NCBI RefSeq assembly: GCF_002878395.1
Contig: NC_061115.1
Coordinates: 51,382,438-51,446,437 of the forward strand
Source of the DNA: Capsicum annuum
Lineage: Eukaryota; Streptophyta; Magnoliopsida; Solanales; Solanaceae
DNA length: 64,000 bases
Direction of reading: 5' to 3'
The position numbers were made by a program, and so were the translations under genes. Of this stretch, positions 49,391 through 61,848 are shown in pieces. Below the pieces are notes generated by a model. It saw nothing but the letters and a program-made list of their open reading frames with translations. It ran no database searches and was not told where the DNA came from. Within the stretch, counting starts at the first letter, position 1, and every line of letters begins with the position of its first letter.

Positions 49391-50542
49391 AAAGGGAGTT
49401 GTTCTCCCTAAGTTAATGGAAATTATTTTGGAACGATGTATTACCTTGCAAGTGTAGTTGGTATGATGATGCCAACATTGTATGCCAAAAGTGTATTGTG
49501 GTTCATTGAATGGGAATATGTATCAACTATTTTTAATTGTGCTCTAATGAGAGTTGTGTAGCTTAGCCGTGAAAGTGGAGGTCCGAGTGACATATATTGG
49601 AAACTGCATTTGATGATGCAGGGGTGTGACAAGGGAGTTTGAGTCCCCCTTATTGTTATTTCATGATTAGGGAGGTTTGAGTCCCCCCATTAATCATTAT
49701 ATGATCGGGTGCTTGAGTCACCTTAGTATATGTTGGAGGGTTTGAGTTCCCCATGTGTATATATATGATATTATTCTTCAATTCTTGCAGCTACACACAC
49801 TGGGGCCAGACCAGGAGGTGAGATCTGGGGCCCATATAGCCCGTGGGTACTATTATATAATGGTTGAGCTTCACAATCTAGACTAAAGTTTTGAAAAGTA
49901 TGTTAAGCCTTGTTCCCTATCCCGACATGTGATATATAATTAAGTATATGCATTTGATTATTTGCAATGGATTTTGAATGATTTTAAACTGTTGATCATA
50001 TCATTATGTTATCCTTATCCCTGAGTTTCATGCTAGCGTTCAACCCAATAACCGTCTTCGGATGTTGTATCCCTATGCAATACAGGAATTGGTCATACTT
50101 TCACTCTTCCTGTCAGTGACTTGGATTCGGGACCATCTAGCAAGTCAGATTAAAGTGGTGAGCTTTCAAACTTCAGAAGACCACATTTCAACATTATGGT
50201 TTCTTTTACACTTTATTATTCTTTTGGTCTTGGTTTTGGCTATGGTCGGGGGCATGTCCCGACTATATATTTCTTTGGTTTTTATTAGAGGCTTTGTTCA
50301 GACTATTGTGGGCATGAGTGATGTCGGTATTGGTATTGGTATTGGTATTGCGTAGCGGTTGGTTTTGGCTATAGACTTATCTTAATGTCTTTAAATTGAT
50401 ATTTATTTATCATGTTATATGTTTGAACTTCAGCCAACCTTGGGGTGTGGCGTGTTTGGTTTAGTTAGGTGCAGGGGGTGATCTTCGATCCACGTAAGAC
50501 TTGAATATCCGTCATGGCCAGACCCTGGTTCGGGTCATGACA

Positions 50543-52149
50543 ACATCTAACAAGAATCCCTAAGTACTCACATAATTTCATTGTTTGAAGCATTGAAAGT
50601 TCCATGAATCCATGGCACATCAACACCCTCAACTTAGAAAGTTTGAATGTCCGTAGGCAACTAACATAAAAGAGAAAAACCCGATGCTTAACTAAAAGAA
50701 ACCTAAGGTACCTATGACAGTCAACTCAATTTAGCTCAAATTTCTTACCCCTTCCTATTCACTACTTTTAAAACACCGTGTGGATTAGTGTAGCATAATA
50801 GTATGACACAATGGACTCAAGTGGTGGCATTACATTAGCAATAAATAACCAAGCATATATGCAATTTACACTACCCGAACAAATAAGTAGTTAGCAATAT
50901 AACCCATGTAGCCTCACAACAAGGAAGTCCCAACTCTCATATATCATAATGCATGTCAATACAAGGACTATATCAAAACACTCCCGCTCTCAAAGAAGTT
51001 TAAACAACGTGCATAAAATGCCATAATCTTGCCCTTATTTTCTATACCTTAGGCTTTTGGATAGTTAGAATGGAATCACTATAGGATTTTTTTAGGTTTG
51101 TAATGTAGGCTAAGGGGCAGGTGTGGTACACATGGGAAATAGTGACTCACCCTCCTTGACAGTACACTTAAATTACTGGCTCCACTACTTAACCATTCTT
51201 ATTTTATTCTCCATTTTTCTCTTTTATTTCTTATTTGAATTGTGTGTGGTTTCCTCTATTCTTAGCTTTTATTCACTTTTGTTTTTTTCTTAGTTTCTCT
51301 CATTTTTTCTTTTTTTTTTTCACACTTTTCTACCACACCAACCCTACTTTATTTTCTTTTATTCAACACACTTCTTCATACCCATCTTTAACTATACACC
51401 CCTATGATAGCCACCTCAACTTAGACATTTGCCTGAGTTGAGGTACACAGTGTTCAAGGAGGGACCAGGGCCAAAATATGCTCATTGTAATTTAATGGGA
51501 ATGTGAAAAGCTTTAAACAAGAAAATAGGTCAATTTAGGCTCATATTAGGGATCAAGGGATACTTTTTCTTATTTGGTTGGTACTTTAAGCTAATATTGG
51601 ACTTATTCAAACATGGTCTATGATCATGTGACAACCAACTATCCTACAACCTAGGAAAGACTAAGCAAGCAAGTTTTGGATTAAATACACCAAGTGAACT
51701 AGGTAAATGCCTCACACACATATGGTATAGGGTTATATCATCAACTGCTACCTATTGGGTTCATGCAATGCTAAGATATGATTATTTTTCCCCCAATACA
51801 AATGCCATAACAAGATTCAATAATGGTCACACATTTATTCACAACACTCTGTTCACAAAATTTTAGGAGGGGTATCATATTTTTCAAAGACATATTAAAA
51901 AAACACAAAATATTTTGACTGCACTCAGGTTTCTTATTTTTCTTCTAATTAAACAAAAAAACACATAACAAATATTATGACACAATAGAATTACCTAAAC
52001 ATGCCAACTCTACTATGATAACATACCTTGGGGAAAACAGATATGCCAACAAAACCCCTAGGTGATTGGTACACCCCCATCCTAACTTAAAACCAATGCA
52101 CTATCCTTAGTGCATACTAGAAAATAAAGAACATAAGGGTGTAGGTAAA
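50543..52149. other. Gene-free region right of element C
   Basis: No open frame of note. A T-rich tract lies at about 51200-51330. The stretch may be the 3' part (minus strand) of the transposon-protein unit that follows, but nothing in it is recognisable. Confidence 0.4.
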
Positions 52150-54190
52150 TAGCTAGGATGCTCTAGGTGATAGAACCAGGCTTACCCCTAGATGAGGCAT
52201 CATGTAGCTCATTGCTAGGAGGTGGTGGTGGTTCTTGACTAGATGATGCACCCGATATAAGCTGGGTGCACCTCTACTCATTGATATAATGTTGTAGCAT
52301 AGACTATGTGGTGGCCTTCTTCAAGGCCCGCCTAAACTCATTTGAGTTGTCACCCTTCTCCTCCTACTTACGTCTTCTCTTAGCCCAATAGCCTGAGCCT
52401 CATCCTAATCATCAAACAAATAAATTATACCTGGTGGTGTTATAGGCAATAACTACGTAAATTAAGGTGTAATCAGAGGGATGACAGGTATGTGGATCTC
52501 AACTATAGTGTGCACCTCCAATCTCAAAGTAGCCACCTCCTCATGTAGTCTTGGTAAGTTAAGCACTGAGTCTCATGGAGTTGGTTTCCCATTCAGGCCT
52601 CAAAGCTATCAATACACCTATGCAGCTCTCTAGTGAACTACTCTATCATAAATATCATCCTAGCTTCCACTCTCGCCATAGATGCCTCCAATGTAGTATT
52701 CACTTATGGATGGATCTGACCAAATAACTTGGACAATTGGGTGTTGATATTCATCTGGTGATCACTCAACTCCTGCTACTAAGCTACCAACTTTATAAGA
52801 AATCTTGTGGGACAGTCACCATGTCTGAAGCTAGTGGGTGAGGAGGAAAGGTAGAAGTAGAAGCTGGAGTTGAAGTACCTATAACACTCTCACTACCCGC
52901 CATAAAAGAAGGCTCTACTCGTTGTCTACCTATATCAACATTGCCACCTGATATTGGCCTATTAACATGATCAATAGGGAAAATAAATAGTGATGAACTC
53001 ATAGAATTTCCTCTTTTGAATCTTATCTCGGATCCACCAGAAGAAATCATTATCATAGCCATCTATGAGGCTAACAATCAATACAACCTAATCCCATGTG
53101 AACACATTATCTATAGATGTTTGAGTCAATCGGTGCTTCACAACGGTCCACCAAAACTTCACTGTGATATGCAATAAAGACTTCTTTATGTATGCCTTCC
53201 CCTTGAACCAAGGGGTTTCAATACCAAGCTCAACAATTTTCTAAGCTACCCATCTCACTAAGTCTTTTCTATGCTCCTTATAGTCAATATCTCTCATAGT
53301 CTTCCTACCCCCCATAATCCGTAATCTATACTTAAACTCTATTATAGTAGACGGTCCCACAAACTATGAACCAAACAAAAATCAACAACTAGTCTCCTAA
53401 GATAAATTAACTTGAACCCCTCTTACCAGTATGTGAGTGAGGGAATTTCCTTTACTCTCCTCTTAGCTGGGTTGATCAAATCTACTGATGCAACATAGGA
53501 TGCATAAAGCTCTCAAACAATCTCTAGGCAGTAGGATCATGAAGGCTAGACCATCCAATCAAGTCTATATCTATCAAAAATGGCCTTCAGGTCTAGAGTA
53601 CCTTCCAAAGTTGTGAGACCAATAAGAGTCTCCTTAATTATACTGTGCCAAGGTCTATCAAGCTCATTTAGAGCAATATCCCTATCATAGATGCCTTGTA
53701 TGTCTTCCATATACCATCTCTTAATGGCTTGAGCAACTGGAATGCCCGAGATGTGTGTGGACTCCTAAGCGGCTAAAGCTTAAGTAGTCTCTACACCCTC
53801 ATTAGACTGGGATGCACCTGTATTATGAGCATTGGTACCTTATGTAGATATCGACCCCTCCTCAAACTATGGGATAGATGAATCCTTCTTACGGGCATTA
53901 CAATTAGACTTATACTCTCCTTTATTAGAATGGGAAGAGACATAGGAGTGTGGTGGTGATGTTTTAGTTGTGTTCAACCTAGGCCCAGTTTGAATAACAT
54001 GATCTGAGAGATCTTAGGTCCTAGACTAAGGTACTGGTGGTGGTACGAGTTGAGAGCCTTGCTAAAATAGAAGCCCTTGCTGCTACTTGTCTTTGAGTCT
54101 AGCCCCTAGTCTAGTGTGGATCCATGAGCGAACTATCATTGGGGTACTCCTCCATAGATCCACTTCATTTGAGAGACTCATCTCAATCTG
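52150..54190 (-). pseudogene. Decayed plant transposon protein (Transposase_32-like)
   Basis: Read on the minus strand from near 54180, a broken frame runs through VAQAIKRWYMEDIQGIYD (about 53740-53690) and a segment around 53280-53100 reading IETPWFKGKAYIKKS, then KFWWTVVKHRLTQTS and DNVFTWD. The motif FWWTVV(R/K)HRL...DN..TWD is characteristic, from memory, of the plant-specific family annotated as putative plant transposon protein, common in Solanaceae. An open C-terminal part at 52793-53062 is low in complexity (Ser, Gly, Pro). In-frame stops occur throughout. The family's biochemical role is unproven. Confidence 0.5.
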
Positions 54191-55136
54191 GACTGGAAAC
54201 CCTTCTTTGGTGTAGCTTTGGGTGTATAGTACCTATAAAAGGACTTGTTAGTGCTTGAAACACAATAATTAAATAGGAAAAGAATAGAAAATTGAGATCC
54301 CAAATTAGGGGCTACCTACACCCTAACCTACGTGTCGTAGGTTGTACCTACAAGGTGTGGGTAGGCTCGTATATAGCAGATGAAGCCTCTAAATCATTCA
54401 AGGCTTTAGGTCTGATTCCTACGATACGTACCTATAACTTGTAGGTTTAATATTTGGTACTACGATATAATTGAGAATTGAGATAATTTTTAGTAAAATC
54501 TAATAGGCTATTATTATACAAACAATATCTATTGTCATTACTAGTCGAAAGTGGGTTTCATGGGTTCAACATCTATTTCTTCCCAAGTTCAAAATCAGAT
54601 AATGTTCTCCATTTTAAATATTACTTTTGATCATTATATGGCGAATAAACATGCATCAAGTCAATTTTCATAATTTTATGTTCCTAACATTGCAAGAACT
54701 ATGAGAATTGAGTCAGTTCTATTCTACTGTAAGTTCAATCCCAAGTTTAATGATTAAGAGCAACTTATCAATAGAATTAGAACCAAGAATACCTTACCTC
54801 AAGATGGAAAATTTGATAATATATAAGAACAAATTGATTATCAGAAAGCTATGTCCTTGGATCTTACAAGTGAGTAAGTTGGAAGTAGGAGAGTTGGGAG
54901 GTTATGAAATAGAATAGTTTAAATTAGGTTGGGAGTTTAAAAGTGCGGGAAAAGAATCGAGATGTGTTTTTTAATCAAACGGATGGCTAGTTCAGTTTAG
55001 GTCACGTAGGCCCAACCCATCCTTTTAATTAAATTTTATCCTATGTTTCAGAGGATACGTACACCCGTACTTATGGGCCGTAGGTTCTACCTATGGATCA
55101 TAGATAGGGTTGTAGGATTCAAATGAAGCCTCTAAA
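54191..55136. repeat. LTR-like sequence with reiterated cctac...gtagg words
   Basis: No gene is seen. Near-palindromic words around cctacgtgtcgtagg (about 54330), cctacgatacgtacc (about 54417) and gggccgtaggttctacc (about 55075) recur. The phrase gaagcctctaaat occurs at about 54384 and 55123, so a block of about 0.74 kb may be partly duplicated. It borders the left arm of the large inverted repeat. Confidence 0.45.
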
Positions 55137-56420
55137 TACTTAATCCCTTGGTTTGCTAACTTTGCAACTATTTGGAAAGTGACCTCATTCCAGAAGACAT
55201 GTCATTTCAACAACAAAAATGATTTATGCATGAGGTAAGAAAGTTCTTTTGTGATTAGCCTTACTTATTTTAGGTGTGAACAAATGGTGTGATTCGTAGT
55301 TGTATTCCCAAAGTTGAAATGGTGAGTATTATGGAAGCTTGTCATTTGTCTCCAGTTGGGGGTCACCATGGAGGTACTCATACTACTCATAAAATTCTGC
55401 AATTTACTATTGATCGATGATTTATAAAGATGCACATGACTATGCTTTGTTCCATGACCAATTCCTAAGAGGGCAATATATCATAGAAGCATGAGCTCCC
55501 CATGACACCTATTCTAGAGATTGAGCTATTTGATGTGTAGGATTGACTTCCTGGGTCCATTCATGAGTTCACATGGTATGAAGTACATCTTGGTGGCAAT
55601 CAAATATGTGTCTAAGTGGGTGGAAGCCATTGCACTTCACAATAATAAATCAGAGTGTCACAACATTTTTGAAGAAAAATATTTTCTCTTAATTTAGTAC
55701 CCCCTGAGCTATCATTAGTGATGGTGGGTTTTATTTTTTAAATATTCTGTTCAAAGCCCTACTTGAGAAATCTGGAGTGAAACATAAGGTGTCAACACCT
55801 TAACAATCACAAACAAGTGGACAAGTTAAGGTCTCCAACAGGGAGATCAAGTCCATTTTGTCAAAGACTATGAATGACAACCAAACTAAATGGTTGCGAA
55901 AGTTAGATGATTCACTATGGGACTATTGGACAGCTTATAAAACCCCCATATGTGCCTCACCTTATCATCTTGTGTACGTCAAGGCAAGCCACTTACTGGT
56001 TGACCTTGAACATAAGGCACTAAGGGCGTTGAAGAAGCTAAATTTTGAGTGGAGTGATGTTTCACAGTTGTGATTAGACAAGATAAATGAGTTAGATGAA
56101 TTTTGCCTCTGTGCTTATGAGAGTTGAGCCTTGTATAAGGATAAGATGAAATTGTACCACACCAAGAGAATTGGGAAAAAGGCATTCCAACCTGGTGATG
56201 TGGTCTTATTGTATAACTCAAGACTTTGCTTGTTTCTTGGAAAGCTGAAGTCAAGGTGATCTGGACCATTCAATGTGGTTAGAATATTTCTACATGGTCC
56301 AATTGAGCTACAGCGGTTTGGGGATACCCCATTTAAGGTGAATGGGCATCGTGTTACACATTACATGGGAATCATGGAGAAGTTGAAAGTTTATGAGAAT
56401 TTAAGCCTTGGTAAAGACTG
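55137..56420 (+). pseudogene. Athila-like integrase fragment (left arm)
   Basis: Blocks in order are a decayed HHCC region (about 55320-55490), the core start [19 protein letters not shown] (about 55541-55595), then [14 protein letters not shown], the 55858-56073 segment with [17 protein letters not shown] and [18 protein letters not shown], and the C-terminal VLLYNSRLCLF-like part near 56200. These are typical of Ty3/gypsy Athila integrases. Frame breaks are numerous. RT and RNase H are missing on this side because the inverted repeat ends at the RNase H/IN boundary. Confidence 0.75.
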
Positions 56421-57199
56421 AGTAGCCAAGGGAGTTGAGTCGTACCATGGTATTAAATCAGGTACTTAATGGGAGGTAACCTATGGGATTATTGGTAAAT
56501 TCTGGGTATCCAACATAGCCATATCGTGTCATGACGTCAAATTAAGTATTTCTTGGGAGCCAACCCAAGATTTTTGGTCTTCACTTTGTTTTTTCTTTGC
56601 AAGATAGGAAACATGGGAAATAACTAGAGTACAATAAAAACTATGAAATTTTAGAAAATTCTAGGTAAGTGGACGTATGACTCAACCCATGAGTCATAAG
56701 TCCAACCTAGGACAAGTAAGTTGAGTCATGGAAATAAGAAGCAAAATTTGGGTCTCTGAACCTCAACCTACAAGTCGTAGGTAGTGGTCATAGGTTGAGG
56801 TTTAGTGATCCAAATTTTCTTTTGATTTCCATAACTCAACTTACATGTCATGGGCTGGACTTACAACTCGTGGATTGAGTTGTAAGTCCAATTACTTGGA
56901 CTTGAAATTTTGCAATTTTTATCATACTCTAATTATTTCCCACGCCTTCTATCTTGCAAAACAAAAACAAAGTGAACACTTAAGTTGCATCCCATGCTGC
57001 GCTTGACATAATGTTGCAGCACGACGTGGATCTGTGGGTTACTATGACTTCACCAATAAGCCCATGGGTTTCCTCCCATCAAATTCATAATTTAACATCA
57101 TGGTACAACTCAGCTCCCTTGTCTACTTATTCTTCACCAAGTCTTAAATTCTCACAATTTTTCAATTCCCCCATGCTTCTTATGTAATGCTTAACACGA

Positions 57200-58330
57200 T
57201 GCCCGTTCACCCTGAGCGGCGCATCCCCATCTTACTGTATCTCAATATAACCATGTGGAAAAACTCTTTCCATAATAAATGGTCCAAACCACCTAGACTC
57301 TAGCTTGCTAGGAAACAAGCAAAGTCTTGAGTTATACAACAAGACCATATCACCAGGTTGGAATGCCTTTTTCTCAATTCTCTTATCATAGTACAATTTC
57401 ATTTTCTCCTTATACAAGGTTGCACTCTCATAAGCAAGGATTCAAAACTCACCTAACTCATTCATCTTGTCCAATATCAAGTGTGCAGCATCACTCCACT
57501 CAAAATTCAACTTTTTCAGTGCCCATAGTGACTTATGCTCAAGTTTAACCTGGAAGTGAAATGCCTTGTAGTACATAAGCTGATAAGATGAGGCACCTAT
57601 AAAGGTTTTGTAAGCTGTTTGATAGGCCAAAATCACATCATCTAATTTTCTCGACCAGTCAGTCCAATTGGAATTTACGATTTTCACCAAAATAAACTTG
57701 ATCTCCCTGTTGGAGACCTCAACCTGTTCATTTTTCTGCGGTTCATAAGGTGCTGCCACCTTATGTTTCACTTAATATTTATCAAGTAGGGATTTGAACT
57801 GAAGATTGAAAAATGGAATGCACCAGTATTATTGATAACTCATGGAGTACCAGTCAAGATAAAACATTTTTCTTTAAAAATGCTATGACACTCTGACATT
57901 AATTATTGGGAAGTAAAATGGCTCCACCCACTTACACACATAGTCAACTGCCACCAAGATGTACTTCATACCATGTGAACTCATTAATGGACACATAAAG
58001 TTAATACCCCACACATCAAACAACTCAAGATCAAGAATAAGTGTCATGGGGAGCTCATGCTTCCGTGAGGTACTACCCTACCTTTGGGATTGGTCACTGG
58101 CCCGACCATAGTAATGTGCATCTATATAAATCATCAACTAAGAGTAACCACATTGAAGAATTGTATAGGTAGTGCGAGAACCTCACCAGTGACTCCCAAC
58201 TGGAGACGAACAACAAGCCTTCATGATAATCATCATTTCAACTTTGGGAATACATCTTCAGATCACACCCTTTGCATACCCAAAATAAGTAAGGCTCATC
58301 CCAAAATAACTTTCATACCTCATATATAAA
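57200..58330 (-). pseudogene. Athila-like integrase (right arm)
   Basis: The open segment 57442-57771 has VAAPYEPQKNEQVEVSNREI, KLDDVILAYQTAYKTFI and [18 protein letters not shown]. The segment 57232-57417 continues with KEKMKLYYDKRIEKKAFQPG and LLYNSRLCLFPSKLESRWFG. The HHCC and core parts lie at 57800-58330 with stops. Integrase would join element DNA to the chromosome. This copy is better preserved than the left arm. Confidence 0.75.
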
Positions 58331-58336
58331 TCATTT

Positions 58337-58740
58337 TCACTGCTGAAATGTTATGTCTTCTGTAATGAGGTTACTTGCCAAATAGTTGGAAAAGTCAACA
58401 AACCAAGGGATTAAGTCTGGTAATGTTGCCAAGACGTGCTCATTTGGAAAAATATCATCAATATCAAGTTCATACCATAGTTTAAGCATACCCTCCACTT
58501 CCAGGTAGGATAGATAGTCTACAACCTGATTTTCTATGCCCTTCCAGTCCTTAACATCAAAGTCAAACTCTTGCAGCAATAGTACCCATTGAATTATTCT
58601 AGGGTTAGTATATTTCTTCACCATAAGGTACCTAAGAGTATCACGATCAACGTGCACATTAATTTTGGTACCAATCAAATTGTACCAAAAGTTTTTAAAA
58701 GCAAAAAATATCGCAAACAATTCCATTTCAATAACAGTAT
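58337..58740 (-). pseudogene. Athila-like RNase H
   Basis: The open segment begins [19 protein letters not shown], continues with [17 protein letters not shown] and [20 protein letters not shown], and ends with [16 protein letters not shown] at the arm boundary. In related Athila elements the second motif has TDH; here it is VDR, a catalytic-site change. Confidence 0.75.
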
Positions 58741-59099
58741 AATTTTTCTATGAGGGGTTGAGTGCTTTGCTGGCATAATAAATTGGATAAAGTATCTTCT
58801 AGCATCTTTGGCCTAGGACTGCTCCTAAGGCCACACCACTGGTGTCACACATCACCTCAAATAGAAGGATCCAATTCAGAGACATAATAATAGGAGTTGA
58901 GATCAACCTCGCTTTAAGGGACTAAATACTTGAGACAAGTATTATAAAAATCAAACTTCACCTCATTATCTAAAAATTTGCACAATGGATTTGTAAAATC
59001 TTTGAGAAGCCCTTAATGAAATGCCTATAAAAACCTACATGACTCGAGAAACTTTAAATACCTTTCATAGAAATTAGTGGAGGCAATGTTTTAATAACC

Positions 59100-59830
59100 T
59101 CAATTTTAGCCTTGTCGACCTCTATTCCCTTCTTTAAAATCTTGTTCCCAAGTACTATCCCCTCTTTAACCATGAAGTGACACTTTTTCCAATTCAGAAC
59201 AAGGTTGCACTCTTCATAATTTGTAGTGCATTATCCAAATGAGCCAAATAATCATAAAATAAGGCCCCCACAATAGAGAAATCATCCATGAAGACCTCGA
59301 TAGTATCCTATGCCATATCAGAAAAAATAGACATCATGCAATGCTGAAAGATAGTGGGAGCATTATAAAAACCAAAAGGCATCCTCTTAAAGACAAACGT
59401 ACTGTATGGAAAAGTGATTTTTTTATTGTTCCTCAAAAGTAATTAAGGAAGCAATAGAAAATCTGATTATACCCCAAATGACCATCAAGAAATAATACCA
59501 TTCTTTATATGCAAAACAGTATGGCATCTGTTCCATAAATTGCATAGAAAAGTGATCTTTCTGCGTCCAAGTATTCAGCTTCTGATAATCCATGCAAACT
59601 CACCATCCTGTGACTGGTCTTATGGGAACTAACTCGTTCTTCTTATTAGGGACCATAGTTATCCCACCCTTGTTCAGTACACATTGAATCAGGCTAACCC
59701 ACTTGTTGTTGGTAATAGAATAGACCACACCTGCATCTAACCACTTAATAATATCTTTCTTCACCACCTTTTGCTTAGGTTGATTTTTATGACATTGATA
59801 CTCAATGCAAGGCACACATTAAGATTTAAG
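59100..59830 (-). pseudogene. Athila-like reverse transcriptase
   Basis: The N-terminal segment 59600-59815 carries KDIIKWLDAGVVYSITNNKW, then VLNKGGITMVPNKKNELVP and PVTGW. The catalytic FMDDFS motif is intact on the minus strand at about 59275-59292. Stops and frameshifts lie between the two. Confidence 0.75.
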
Positions 59831-60027
59831 TTGAATCTTGTGAGTGCAAATTCTAGGTGGAATTCCAACAATATCAGTGATAGTCCAACTAATAGCTAAT
59901 ATAAACCTCTACCACATCGAAATCAAGGCCTCAACCTATGAATCTAATAAATTTGCTAAAATGATAATCAAAAAGGTATTATTAGACCCCAAGAATACAA
60001 TCTCAAATGAGAGAGGAGGGCCTTTAA

Positions 60028-60610
60028 TTACAAAAACGATGGCTCTTTAATAGATACCTGAGCTGGTAAAGTTGCTCTATTATTCAAATCAAGATCTAAC
60101 TTATTTGGTGCGTAAGTATAAGATCCTCTTCCAAAAATTGTGCTTACTATCTCATTATACTCATCGATACCATCGCTGTCAAAATTCATGATCATTGTTG
60201 CTAATTTCTCAACACTAAGTCTCTCTTCAATTGGTCTAATTAATTTATCTTCATATACTATGTCTATCTCAAACAGTACCTGCATATCTCTTGGCTGCGT
60301 TATCTACTGACATACATTGAAATTGACCTGTTCATTAATAAGCTTGAATTTTATCTGTCCCATCTCCATGTTAACCAATACCCTACCCGTGGCTAGAAAA
60401 GGCCTTTCCAAGATAATAAAGAGGTTAAAATATACCTCATATTCGAGAATCATAAAGTCAGATAAGAATATAAATAAATCTACCTTCACTAACACATCAC
60501 ACAATATACCAATTGGATTCTTCACAGTGCAATTGACCATCAATAATCTCATAGAGGTAGGCTTATGTGATTCCAACACCAACTGCTTGTATACAACTAG
60601 CAATATTAGA
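60028..60610 (-). pseudogene. Athila-like protease and flanking linker
   Basis: The segment 60304-60603 reads PIGILCDVLVKVDLFIFLSD, then IILERPFLATGRVLVN and GQIKFKLINEQVNFNV, matching the retroviral-type aspartic protease of Athila elements (usual PIILGRPFLATG). The following segment 60028-60285 is the linker to RT. Confidence 0.7.
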
Positions 60611-61848
60611 TTAATCTAGCTCCTAGATTACATAATGTTCGTACAAAATTTAAGGACCCGATAGTGCAAGGAATAGTAACGATCTGGGATCTTTCTTTTT
60701 CTAAACCAAAGATCGCAAAGAAATAGCAATGAAGTGGTGCATATTATCTATGGGCTCAAAACTCATAGTCCACTTCTTAGTCACTAAATCCTTCATGAAT
60801 TTTGCATAACCAGATATCTACTCCAAAGCTTTTACATGAGGGATATTCATAGATAATTCCTTTAACATCAATATAAATTTTTAATAGTTTATTTCTTCCA
60901 CTTTTTTATTCAACCTTTGAGGAAAAGGTGGGGGAGATTGAGAACGGGTTTCAATACTGGTTTGAACTCCTTACCCTTTCCATTATCATTATCAGCTTAT
61001 TTTTATACACTCATTGATTATATGCGATGTCTCACCATTAGTCACCAACTCCTCAATTTCTATTTTAGGTGCATCACCATGATCCGCAGTATCATTCCTC
61101 ACCTTATCAACCACATGCATAGGTAGATCAATAGTAGCCTTACTACTCTAAGTGGTGATAGATAAGAAGTGACTGTCACTCTTTGGATTTTGAATGGTAT
61201 TGCTTGGAAGAGATCTCGATTGATGTTGACTTAATGTCCCTGACATCTACCAAAACTACTACTCAAGCTACTTAATCACGATGGAATGCAATTCTATTTT
61301 ATAGATCAACCCTGATATATCTTCCTAAATATCCTTAAGGCAACTCTCTTGGCTCTTTAAACTCTTAACAAGCTTTAAATACAATGCTTTCATTCTCAAA
61401 CTTCGGGATAAAATATTATGGTTCCCCGATGGAACATAAAGACCACTCTCATCTTTGTAATTATCCTTTCTCCTCTTGTCACCATTATATTCTCTGCTCC
61501 TATCCTTATACCTGTCTCTACAGTAATTCTGAACTTGATTCCTTTACCTCGAGTCCCAGGTGTCTTGATTAGATCTTTGGCCTTTGGATAAAAAATTTCC
61601 TATCTCTCTATCTAAGTTCTTTGCTTCTTCTTCAAAATAAGACTTTTCATATTTAGAAGGTTTTTATTGAGTACCCATAACTTGACCTTTTTTGCTCTCA
61701 TAGATACGAGTTTCTTAGTAAGAAACCCAATCTCAGTCCTCAGTTGTTCTACCTCTTGAGCCACTATCTCATCTATTGCTCTCTACTCACTAGAAGAACC
61801 AATATCATAAGTATTGGCTGAAATATCTAGCTCTTAATTTTGCCACCC

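Larger units (their letters stand above)
39314..50542 (+). mobile_element. Chromovirus-type Ty3/gypsy retrotransposon C, defective
   Basis: It belongs to the same Tekay/Del-like family as element A. The order is 5' LTR (39314-40622, left part missing), primer binding site, gag, pol, polypurine tract and 3' LTR (45736-50542, interrupted by a solo LTR). The 5' LTR is cut close to the end of an L1 LINE, so no target duplication can be shown. The reading frames carry many stops, and the gag start codon is ATA. It is generally better preserved than element A, with longer open segments. Confidence 0.85.
45736..50542 (+). repeat. 3' LTR of element C, split by a solo LTR
   Basis: It starts CGAAAACACCC, where TG is mutated to CG, and ends GGGTCATGACA at 50542. 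Without the inserted solo LTR and one copy of its target site it is about 2.2 kb, close to the 3' LTR of element A. It has repeated acgagtcata/gagtcgta words at 45800-46130, upstream of the promoter region. Confidence 0.8.
55137..58416. repeat. Large inverted repeat (palindrome), arms about 1.64 kb, centre near 56780
   Basis: The left arm (55137-56780, plus) and right arm (56781-58416, reverse complement) match in order throughout: acttaatcccttggtttg at the outer ends, integrase blocks, cacgatgcc/gggcatcgtgtta, ttcactttgtttttt, and the centre aacctcaaccta (56759-56770) against taggttgaggtt (56791-56802). The arms have diverged by many substitutions and small indels. Both arms are Athila-like integrase plus downstream noncoding sequence. 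Confidence 0.85.

Noticed and set aside
51235..51441. Open frame of 68 codons with a hydrophobic N terminus
   Set aside because: It is a T-rich tract artefact with no family resemblance.
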